NCBI RefSeq assembly: GCF_032854445.1
Contig: NC_088295.1
Location: forward strand, 11,767,385-11,831,384
Origin: Liolophura sinensis
Taxonomy: Eukaryota > Mollusca > Polyplacophora > Chitonida > Chitonidae
Direction: 5' to 3'
Length of the DNA: 64,000 bases
The notes beneath the pieces were generated by a model. It did not search any database, had not been told where the DNA came from, and was given only the letters and a program-made list of their open reading frames with translations. The translations under genes were made by a program, and so were the position numbers. Positions 36,401 to 47,700 of the stretch are shown here, one piece after another; position 1 is the stretch's first letter; each line of letters opens with the position of its first letter.

Positions 36401-38626
36401 GAAATTTGAGCACCTGACCACAGTTTGTTCCCAAAAATGTAGCAAAAATAATCACACTTTGGGTATAACAACCACATAAGCATACATACACAATCGCATA
36501 CCCTTTTTGTGCATGTAGTTTGCATAATAATAAGCACAAAGATTTTCAGATTCAGATTTACAAAATAATAAATTACCTTTTGTGGTTTGGTGAAAAGCTT
36601 TGCTTTCATAGCCTTCCTGCTGGATGGCTGAAATCACATTTATTTTAAGAGGGTAAAAATATTTCTTTCGCTGCCAAGAAAATACAAGTGAAAAAGTATG
36701 AAAACCTGAAACTTTATTGTCTTCCCTAGCTGTCACATAACTATCTTCAGCTTAATAGCCTGTAATGAAATTCCTTCATTCCTTTATACCATAAAAATAT
36801 GAACATACCATAAAACCTCAACAAATTCGACCAAAGAACGTCTTTATTTAGCCATATTAGGTAAAGGTTTTCTAAACTGGACAGGTTATTTAACAATTTT
36901 TGTGAAGTTCATATGTCCCCCTACTTGAACAGTACATTTAATTCTCAAAACCTTATCAATTATGTTTTAAAACTGGATTTAACTTTGTAATTTACTGGTT
37001 GATTTAGGGTAAATGGGAGTCATATTACTGTTACTTAACGAACCATAGAATTCCAGGCAAAGTGAGGTGTTCAATATTTCAATGAGGAAATGCTCACCAC
37101 TTCATCTTTGTCTATAAAAGCCTTTCTTTTTGGTGGAGGAACAGACTTTGGGGTTTTCTTCTGGTTCTGGAGTCTCTTACTCTTTGTGGGTTGTGGAGTC
37201 TGAAAATACAAATGGACAGCGTGTCAATTTCTTAAAAGGTCCATGCTACGATTAAGATCATGGCTTCTGGATCCTGAATTTGGGGCTTGCTTGCCATTAC
37301 CAATGGAATATTTATGAGGTGTCGCACATGAAGCTGGGCTTAAAGGTAAGAGCCAGAGCTGGCACCTGTTTTGGACATTGCTCAGGAAAAACTTCTGCTG
37401 TGGTTATTATACTCCCTCAGGCTAGCATAAAAAGAGAAATGAAAATAACCACCTGGGACAAGTGAACCTGTACAGCTATAAGACTGCAGAACACAGTTCT
37501 TACTTGGGTTTACTCTTATGATTAGATTATGTAAAAGCATAGTTGAGTTGAATTAACCATCAAGGTCTATTTTAAACAATTTCTGACAATTAACTGTCTC
37601 AACATTTAATCAATGAACAGAAAATCCATTCATTCCACAAGCACTTTGCCAAAAGAAGCGTGCCTTTAAATCCAGCATACTGAGGAGAAAAGCATCCTTT
37701 CAATCACTCATACAATTTTAAATCCATTTCAGACCAATTGTATGCAGAAAATCTGATCCAGTGTTGATTATTCTCTCTTCACAATTGCAGTGCACTCACA
37801 ATGCGTTACATGCATCAAAAATCTCGATTGTATCCGAGGCCACACGCAGAAAACATGGATAACGAAACAGCTGCGCAAGCCTTGATTGGATCCTTTTGAG
37901 TTCACATTCCCCCTTGACTGACAAGGCAAATTTTTCTCTCTATTCTGCCTACATGATGTCTGAATGAATCATCACTAAATTGTCATGTAGACTGACTGCG
38001 TTGTCTTGTCAGGTATGAATGATTTCCATATCTTTTGCAGTGTGGTTCTGAGAGTTTAGTACATCCTACTCACTGTGGCTGAAGAGAGTTGTTTCAACAA
38101 GCCAGAAGGAAATATTTCTGTGGATTTCAACAACATTTCGGCTCGGGGGAAAAGATTTATAATGTTCCCATTCTCTTCATTCCATGCCAAACATTGACGT
38201 ATGCTGCAGTTTTCGAGTGGATTTAAAGGCTTTGCGGATGGTCCAACTTTATTGTTTAGTTCAATGCTTAAATATGTGGCAGGAAATTATAAGAAATTGT
38301 TAAAAACAGACCTCAGCGACAACGGTTAACTTAATTAAACTAGCAAAAACAGTGGATGGTGTACGCGTGTGCGGCCTGCTCTATGGTTTTCATTTAGGGG
38401 ATAACAAACAGTGGTAATGGTTGACTGACCGCACCGAGCCGCATGATAACCAAATGATAACAGGAATCAGCTTACAACAACAACAACAACATACACAATG
38501 CATAATACACAATTAATAAACGTGACATATACTTTTTGGCAACACAAAATACGCCTAATGACACTTCTAATCATACATATCGATTTCGACCGTACTAACC
38601 ATAGCCTTTCTTGATTTCTGAGGCAT
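30426..38626 (-). CDS. Nucleolin-like gene A: two RRMs, acidic tract and acidic tail
   Basis: Thirteen exons on the minus strand: 38626-38600, 37199-37098, 36627-36577, 36157-36115, 35821-35673, 35544-35391, 34718-34586, 34092-34066, 33554-33428, 32496-32345, 31944-31812, 31374-31217, 30622-30426. Phases match throughout and give 483 aa if one extra base in exon 7 is discounted. The protein has a Lys/Pro/Ser-rich N-terminus, a nearly pure Asp/Glu stretch (about 126-172), RRM1 with RNP2 TLFVKHL and RNP1 KGCRGFGFLEF, RRM2 with RNP2 LYVTGFAK and RNP1 GYAFIKY, and an Asp/Glu-rich C-terminus ending DDSDDE. This is the layout of nucleolar RNA-binding/histone-chaperone proteins of the nucleolin type, with two RRMs and an acidic tail in place of the RGG tail. 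Exon 7 contains a T7 run (34692-34698; A7 in the mRNA) that breaks the frame: six would join both sides. I take this as a sequencing error or a real allele. Starts 153 bp from gene B, in opposite direction. Confidence 0.88.
31715..31750. repeat. CA/GCAC microsatellite
   Basis: GCGCACGCACACACACACAT and GCACACACGCACGCAC, in gene A intron 11. Confidence 0.8.
32262..32319 (+). other. G-rich tract with G-quadruplex potential
   Basis: More than six runs of four to six G separated by one to three bases (for example GGGGATGGGGGTGGGG and TGTGGGGTTGGGGGG) lie in intron 10 of gene A, 26 bp past the exon 10 donor. The G strand is the template strand of gene A, so the structure would form in DNA, not in the gene A transcript. 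Confidence 0.75.
34344..34516 (-). mobile_element. SINE family S1, diverged copy
   Basis: In gene A intron 7. Read on the plus strand: TTTTATTTGATTGGAGTTTC, ACGCCGTACTCAAAAATATT, then TGAAATCACAGTGACCGC and GAGAGGCTCCTGTGCCATTG. This is S1 in reverse, with a shortened body. Confidence 0.75.
35024..35264 (-). mobile_element. SINE family S2 with target-site duplication
   Basis: In gene A intron 6. Flanked by the perfect 14-bp repeat ACCTATTATTTTGA at 35010-35023 and 35265-35278. The plus strand begins GTGAGTGATTGGAGTTTAAC and has CAACAATTTTTCAGTCATAT; the tRNA-like head at the right is largely missing, so the copy was 5'-truncated on insertion. Confidence 0.85.
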
Positions 38627-38779
38627 TTTGGACTTGGAGTTGTGATACTAACGAGAGCACGTGTAAACTACAATCAAAAGCAGTCGTGCACCACGTGTGT
38701 TGTAGGTTACCTCCCTTCATTAGGTTAAACCGGAAGAAGAAAACTCGGAAAGAATAACGCTGACGGAAAAAAACGCAAA
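38627..38779. promoter_or_regulatory. Shared bidirectional promoter of genes A and B
   Basis: Only 153 bp separate the start codons of A (38626, minus) and B (38780, plus), so leaders and core promoters must both lie here. It holds two perfect CACGTG E-boxes (38658-38663 and 38692-38697), 34 bp apart, and an ETS-like CCGGAAG at 38730-38736; no TATA box. Nucleolin is an established Myc target through CACGTG sites in vertebrates, which fits joint growth control of both genes. Factor binding is inferred. Confidence 0.75.
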
Positions 38780-41700
38780 ATGCCGCGAGGTGCTAGAAAG
38801 AAGAAGCCAGTTGTAAGTTTTGTACTATAGAAAGACTACTTTAATCTATGTTGGGGTGCAGTTTTCTTTTACACAAAGCTTGAGTGTGGATTTATCACGG
38901 CTTTGGTAGTCATGAGGGAGGAAATCAGTTTGTGTTGTTGTTGTAAAGATCATTATGGTACACATTAGTACGTGCCTTGATCACGTCTAATGCATTAATG
39001 CAGAGTAGACTCTGACAAGTATGCCTGGGGTGCAAAATGTATTGTTTGTTCTATTTGCCCTACAATTTACAGGTTTGTTTTTGAGGCTGAACTATAGAAA
39101 ATAATGGAAATGAAAGTGGAAATAATTTGGTACAACCATGAATTATAGAGGCAATAAAGTGGAAGGAGGAACAACTTAACCAGTCAGCTCAGGGAGTTGG
39201 TCAGGCTTACCCATTGTGCCTTTGTAGGCGGAATTAAACTTCCAATGGCCACCCAGCCTTTCATGTGTACCTTTCAGTCTTTCATACTGCACTTCAGACT
39301 ATGTACTTGAACTGGCCTTAGCATGGTCTGGCTCGAAAAGGATTCCATCATGTGCACTTAGGCCTACTTAAAGTAAAAAGCATTCTGTAAGACGGATCAG
39401 AAGCTAGAGACCATGTGATCTCCCTAGTAACAAATGGCGTGGGTAAAGGGAACGGTCCTCTCAGTGTTATTGCATAGGAAAATGTCTATTTTTGAATCAG
39501 TGTCAGCGATCTTGTATTGGATTTGTATAATATTCAGCTTTCCAGATAATGGGAGTATTTCTGCAGAGCTTTCGTGATATTATTTTGTACAACTAGGCCT
39601 TACTAGCTGCTAGCAAAGTGGCAAAAAGTGACCTTTTCCCCCAATGCTTTAACATTTTGTTTTTAGACACGAAAAGGTATGTGATTACCTGACCTTCAAC
39701 TTTCGACCCGTCTTAGAGAATTAACTTTAAATTCTGTGCACAACAAAAATGTAGTAAGTGGACATTTTAGTCACATCGATATGACTATTGCATTAGAAGA
39801 TGGAGAGCAATATTTATTCAGCTATCAGAAACATTTTCTGTTTTTTTCACTACTTTCAAGTCGGCAAAGGTCGATAAAATTATGTTTACAGGGTAGCATT
39901 AGATTGTGCCTTTTAACCGGTGGCTGATGCTGACAGGTATGGGTCTATCCGAAATTGGTCATTTTGGAGTTTGATAAAATCACATTTCCTCTCACCTACA
40001 ATATACAGTTTGCAAAAACAAGATCAGGGAAATATTTAACTGAATGTACCCATGTGGCAATTAAGGGCCCCACAAGCTATTTCTTAACAAGTTTGATTTT
40101 AATTACCATTACATTCCTATATTTTGCAAAAGTACAACCAGGTTACATTGATGTGCATGCTTAGTCTCCACTGATTACACTAATTAACATACTATTTGCG
40201 ATGTGCAACCTGGCACTGAGTACCTTTCACCTCACATGTCAAAAGCTGCTGGGGGGGTGCCTCCGCTGCTCAGTCGGTTAGCGCGCTAGCGTAGCGTAAT
40301 GACCCAGGAGCCTCTCACCAATGCAGTCGCTGTGAGTTCAAGTCCAGCTCTTGCTGGCTTCTTCTCCGGCCGTAAGTGGGAAGGTCTGCCAGCAACCTGC
40401 GGATGCTCGTGGGTTTCCCCCGAGCTCTGCCCGGTTTCCACCCACCATAATGCCGGCCGCCATCGTATGAGTGAAATATTCTTGAGTACGGCGTAAAACA
40501 CCAATCAAATAAATAGATAAATCAAAAGCTGCTGGTCTTCAAGGGGCAAGAGCATTGACTTGTCACAATGCCGACAGGTTAATCCCCTGTTAAAACAGAG
40601 ATCAAGTCCTGCTGTGTCAGTGTCGTACATTGATCACTTGTACGATAAGAGCCAGAGTTATTCCTCCTTCTTTTCTACCTCCATGGTACATCTACTAGTC
40701 CTCCTGTACACTGAAATGTGTTGAAGTTTACTTGTCACCTGTATGTCAGTTTGTGTTGAGAAACCTAATTGGAGTATAAGTAAATTTGTAGATGAGAGCC
40801 TCTGTGATTGTTTTCCCTCTATGCTGTCCTGTAGCATTGCAGGAAACATATTCTCTCTATTCATTTTTGATATATGGGCCATGCCTTTTCTCTTTGATTT
40901 TTTGATGTATTCCTGTGTCAATGGATATAGGGTTTATGACACCTTTTTGATTTCATGAGTTCTGCCTTGTAATGGCCTAGAAGGAGGATCACGCATGAGC
41001 CGTATTCATTTTTTCATATTATTATCTCATATGGGAATTTGCAGTGGTAGTTTATCTATTTATATGATTGGAGTTTGTTAGATTATTTGGCTTATACAAT
41101 GGAGGTCATCTTTACGACCTCCATCAGTGGCCGTTGGCATGTGAATAATTGACATAATAGTTAAAGGCAAGTGAGTTCCTTTGACTATTTAGTTATGATA
41201 TTCAATATTATTGAGGTGTTGTTATTGATTTGTGATGCACGTAATAGCTCAAACTACCAATGTTGAAATGTATATTTATATATTATACATACATTATGCT
41301 GTGTATCCCTTTTTCCAGATTGAATTAAAGATTTATGAATTGAAGTTGTTGTATTGTGCCTACTTTAATTCATATAGGTTGTTATACAGTATTCCCATGT
41401 TAATTATATAACACTGAAAGAGAGACACATTCCAGTGAATCTCCATAACACTTTATTCACTATGATTGATGATGTTCATATATTTCATGTGGCATATACA
41501 TGTACCAGGCCTGCAGGAAACATTTTCAGGATTTCACTTTTACAGGATGCATTTCATGATGTTGTTTGGTTGTATCTTCCAGTCAAGTATGGTACAGATA
41601 CCTGGAACCAACCTACAAACTCGATTAATATTTTTGTTATTATGCCAGCACTGGTTAAAATATGTAAAAGAGTTTGTGTACTTTCTGATTATTTGGTATG

Positions 41701-44700
41701 AGGGTTATCAATGAATCACGTGTTCCTAAATGAGTCACTTCACCAGGATTATACTGATAAAGGCATCAATGAAATGAGCTCCATCAGTGGAAACTGGAAG
41801 CCTGGAAATGAGCTGATGAATATTAACAAGTACATATTCTGACCAAGTCAGAAGAGTACATCATACATGAGATGTGCAAGCATGATTATGCTTGGTGGTA
41901 CTTGTGCACGCAATCAGATCACCAATGAGACAGAATCAGATGTACCTTTACGCCATTGAGGTACTTTTGTGTGACTGAGGTAGAATGTGTGTTCACTTGG
42001 AATATTGCCACGCCTGGCAGTTTGCGATTTCTGCGTGAGACTACTGCATTATGTAGTATTGTCTGTTTGTGGTCACGCAGCTCTTTCAATCAGACCCACA
42101 TATTCTCTAGTCTGAGCTGGATTTCATAGACATGGCAATCTGGAGGAGTCCCAGTGATGACAGCCTAAGCTGTGGTTGGTTGGTGTTGATTTTACGTTTG
42201 CTGTCGCTCATCGTGGGTTGCTGGCCTATAGCTATGGCACGATTCATCACAGAAGACCTGATTGATGCTCATACATACATGTATGTTCTACCACAAAGAT
42301 GAACAGTGAATTTGTAACAGAATTGTCCATCCTCTTGTTATATATATGAATCTAGCCTCAGTTGTTGGTGGAAGCCATTGGAATCTGAAGGAGAAACTTG
42401 TGGGCTTCTACATGCCTAACTTTCATTACGCTTGATTGATGCCGCTGACGTACGTATTATCAAGACAAAAAGTCTTGAAACTAAGTAACAGGATTTGGTA
42501 CTAGCAGCACAGACTCAGAGATGCCAGAGTATGGATTGACTGAGTGGCGTTATCAGGTGGAAGCTGTTGGTGTATATCTCACCCTAGTGCATGCACACTT
42601 GCATCCCTCTGACTGAGGTAGCAGAAAATAAACTGATGTGGAAGTCACGAGACAACAAACTAATACAAAAATCATTGGACATTTTGAATTTACTTGTTTC
42701 CTATGGTTGGTGTTGCTATGATAAGTGGTGAAGCGTCTACTGATCAATCCGGTTTAATGTGAATGTGGCTGTCATCTAAATGTGAGCAAAAGATTGATGA
42801 CAATCTGTAGAATTATCTTCACAATCTTGCGACTGGAAGTATCCTGATGCCTATGGAAATGGCGCGAGAAGCAAGAAATGACTGCAGTTCCTGACACTCC
42901 AACTGACACTCCAACTGAGTGGCCTATCTCACACAAAGCTGGATCACTGTGCCTGATGTATAATATTACCAACAGATGGGGCATTTGGACACAGTCAAGT
43001 CTTTCGCACACATTTGTACCTACCAGGCTATACTTTATTTGGAATAATAAAGGATCAAACAATATAAAGACATGCAAATGTTTATAAATGTTAAATGACA
43101 GTATACAGCTTCGTAAATATATGATATCCTGGAATGCAGTACACATTAAATTCAATGTTCCTCGGTGTACTACGTATGAAATTGTGTGAATATGAGCAAA
43201 CCGGTTCAAGTGCAACATTGTCCAGACTCCTGTCAGTGGATTTTCTTAATATACGTAAGAAGCATAATTATGTTGTGTGCATACATGTATATATATTTTG
43301 TATAAAGTTTATAGTGTAACAGGGACCTCCATTGCTCAGTTGGTTAGTGCGCTAGCACAGCGTAATGACCCAGAAGCCTCTCCCCAATGCAGTCGCTGTG
43401 AGTTCAAGTCTAGCTCTTGCTGGCTTTCTCTCCGGCCGTAAGTGGGAAGGTCTGCCAGCAACCTATGGATGATCATGGGTTTTCGACTGGCTCTGCCACG
43501 TTTCCTCCCACCATAAGGCTGGTCATAGTTATAAAAGTGAAATATTCTTGAGTACAGCGTAAAACACCATTCAAATAAATAAATCAAATGAACCTTAAAG
43601 TGCAGAGGTTCATCAGGTATGGTCAAAGTATGATTTCCTCCACCCATTACACAGTGACTGCATCCATGTAAGTGAAATACTCTTAAGTACTACATAAACC
43701 ACCAGGCAAATGAATATTTCTTTTATCTGAATGAGGGTTAAGGTCATACTCAAAACTATTTCACTTACTATATCGGTGCATTTTCAGTCAGGTTAATGAG
43801 TGAAGGAGACCTAGCTGATTCCCTATTGCTGATGTACTTTTAAACCCTTTCAACATCAGATAACATACTGACCAGGAAGTCGTTTTAGACTGGGTCTCGT
43901 ATTGATGACATCTGATCACTGACCATTCCAAAGTAGTTGTAATGTCAGCAACATTTCTGGAGCTGGTTTTGCATACAGTAATTGCATCACCATAGTATAA
44001 ACTGATTTTGGTGTAACTAAAATTGGCCTTACATGATGCTCAGTTGAAATGTGATTTTCCTAAAAGTATACTTGAAGCCCAGGCACATGTTATAGCTGTT
44101 TTAGCACATGTATTTATCCATGTGCCTGCCGTTCATGGAAAGCTCTGTCAGCAACGTGTGGATGGTTGTGGGTTTTCCCCAAACTCTACATGTTTCCTCG
44201 TACCATAATGCTTAGCGCCATCATATATGTGCAATATTCCTGAAGTATTCTATAGCGAAAACACTAACAAATAAATAAATGAATCGTGCATGTGCCTTCA
44301 TCAATCTGGGCACTGTTCCTCTGTAGGTTTATTAAGATGGCTGTATCTACATGTACCATGGACACAAGTGTTTGAGGCACAACTCAGCCAACATTGGAAC
44401 AATGCCCAGTTTCATTCTAGCACCGGTAATAACATACTGAACAGCAGACTGGCTCGCCAGGTGTCTCAATCACTACAAAGAAGGTGTCTTTATTACACTA
44501 TTGCCTCAATTTTTTCACATGTGAAACAACAACTTTCAGTGCAGTTTATGGATAATTGTAATTTGATTTTGGGGAAAAAATATGTTGAATTGGTTGGTTT
44601 CAGGGCTTGACAAAAGTATCATTTTATCAGTCAACACAGAGTAATGCCTTCAGAATGTGTTTGACTAAATTCCTTGTAAACGTGTGAAAAGGCTGAGGAA

Positions 44701-47700
44701 TGACTACATGTATATCCCAATCCCCATGGATCACACACCATCTGTGTTTAGGCTGTGGCTTCAAGTTAAGAGGTTTGTCAGGTACCTGAGCATTGTCATA
44801 CAAGTGACTACTCAATCAGTCAACCATTTGTGTGTGGAATAGACAGATTTATTATTTTATCAGGGTATAGCTTTAATAAAGTCAGTGGGCTTGAGCTACA
44901 CAAGTTTATTTATTTATTTGATCTATGTTATCAGTCTTTTACACCGTACTCAAGAATATTTCCCTTAGATGCATTATGGTGGGAGGAGACTAAGCAGAGC
45001 CCGAGGAAAACCTACGATCATCTGCAGGCTGCTGGCAGACCTTTCCAAATATGGCCGGAGAGGAAGCCAGCTCGAGCTGATTTTGAACTCACAGCGGCCG
45101 CATTAGTGGGAGGCTCCTTGGTCATTGCAGCGTGCTGGCTTGCTAACCCCCTCGCCCCCCCCCCCCCCACCTATACAAGAAGTTAAACATTGAATTAGTA
45201 CTTGTACATGTACATTCCAGTGATATGTTAATCCTTTATAGGGTACATGTATAATTTGGTATGGCTATTTTTTGTGTTGCATGTATTTCACATTGGTAGA
45301 TGCTGTTGGTTTCTAATGTTATTGCCAGTTTGGTTTGATATTCTACAAGGAGATGTAAATCAGGTACAGAATAAAAAACCAAAGTGTCAATAACATGAGG
45401 AACTCAGAGCATGTACTGGTGTGAAATAACAAAATTTTCAAATTGTAATTGTGTTGTATTAGTAGGTTTTAGTTTATGACAATCCTGAGATTTCTGACGT
45501 ATATAGCCTCAAATATATAGTCCCATATACTCAGTGAAAAAGAAGAATCTGTTTTATTGTCATATAAACTGTGCAGCTCTTGGTTGTAAGTTGTTCATTT
45601 CATTCTGATACATATACATGCATAACAAATTCACAAATTCTGCATAATGATTTTATATAGAGAAGTCCAAGGACACTGTCAGAAGATGAAACCCCAGCAG
45701 AAGTGGATGACACACAGGTAGGTCTAAGTTAATGTGACTGACCACAGCTATAACAATTGTAAAAAGTCGAGAAAATCCATTCTAAAGCTGAGATAATGTC
45801 AACTTGCAATTGTAAGCATCCAGGTCCACCTCTGTCGAAAAGTTTGACAAAACTTTACTTTTATGGTTATCTGGCGGCATCTGACCAGATCTAGTTTTGG
45901 TGTGCATACATCGCTTTGAATACTAATGTTGACTGTGAGCAACTAATGTTGGCTGTGAGCGCTGATGTCGACTGTGAGCACCGATGTTGACTGTGAGCTC
46001 TGATGTAACAACATGGCTGTCAAGTGGCCTTATTCATGTGGCAAGTCAGCAGTGAACTGTGAATGATTGGGTGTAAGCACGTAATAAATCAGTGGATCTG
46101 GATACCACTCGATGCTTTAATTTACAGATCTGTAAAACATCCTTAACTCCTTGCAATTGCTGAGTTACCTCAGCACCCGATCAAATGCCCCCAGTTGCTT
46201 TGACTTGCCAAAACCCTAATTGCTCCATTTCACAAGGTCGATCTACGTCTGGCTTATTAGACCTACTTTAAAATTTTTCTGGTGTTTCTTGTGTTACAAT
46301 TCATGTTGAATTGATTTACTCTTCTTATGTTTTATTTACAGCAAACAACTCAGGACACATCTGATGAGATGAAAGATGGTACATCAGCAGAGCAGCAAGA
46401 TGAATCAGGTATTAACGCTTAAGTTCTTGGTTATGCTAATATGTTGGTGTAATGCTAAGGTGCTGGTAAAGCTGTAATGGCAGAATAGGGTCAGTATTGG
46501 CTCTAAGATCGCTTGGCCATGCTTCCAGGTTAACTTCCACATTTGTGAAAGCTATGCTGGGAAGAATGAAACACATTTCCGATCTAAGTCAACACAGATA
46601 AAGTGCAAGTCATGACATAGGTTGACGAACAGGATAGAGTTGTACAGGATATGTTGATGGTCAAGCAAAGGTGATCAGGTCAAGACACTGGTCAGGCCTA
46701 TCTTGATATTTTGATGATCATTCTGGCCAAGTCCTGATCTAGTTAAGGTGATAGTCAGGTTGAAGTGATGTTCTAGGTACAAGTAAGGTGATGATCATTT
46801 GGGCTGAAATGCTGTTCAAGATAAGGTGATGATCAGGGACAAGGTTCTGATATAGATGAGGTGATGATAAGGGACGAGGTTCTGATATCGATATTGTGAT
46901 CATCATACAAGCTGAGGTGCTTATTTAGATAAGGTGATAATTGTTTAGGCTGAAATGCTGTTCTAGATAAGGTGATGATCAGGGACAAGGTTTCGATATA
47001 GATGAGGTGATGATCAGGGATGAGGTTCTGATATCGATAAGGTGATCATCATTCAAGCTGAGGTGCTGATTTAGATAAGGTGATCAGGGACAAGGTTCTG
47101 ATATAGATAAGGTGATGATCATTCAAGCTGAGGTGCTGATTTACATAAGATGATGATCATTTAGGCTGAAATAGATATGGTGATGATCAGGGACAATGTT
47201 CTGATATAGATGAGCTGATTATAAGGGACGAGGTTCTGATATCGATATGGTGATCATCATTCAAGCTTAGGTGCTGATATGGTGATGATCATTTAGGCGG
47301 AAATGCTGTTCTAGATAAGGTAATGGTCAGGAACAATATTCTGATATAGATAAGGTGATGATCAATCAAGCAGAGATGCTGATTTACATAAGGTGATGCT
47401 CATTCAGATATGAATGAGGTGCTGATTCAGATAAAATGATTATTCAAGCCGAGGTGCTGATCTAGATGAGGTGATAATCGTTGAGGCCGAGGTGTCGTTC
47501 TAGACAAGGTATTGGTTCAGACTGAATTGCCAATTTAGATAAAACGATGGGTCGGGCTGAGATGCTGATATAGATAAGGTGGTGATAATTAAGGCTGAGG
47601 TGCTGTTCTACAGAAGGTGACAGTCTGAGGTGGTGGAGATAAGATGGTGGTCAGGCCAAGGTGCTGGCCTAGATAAGGAATGATCATTCAGAAAATGGTG

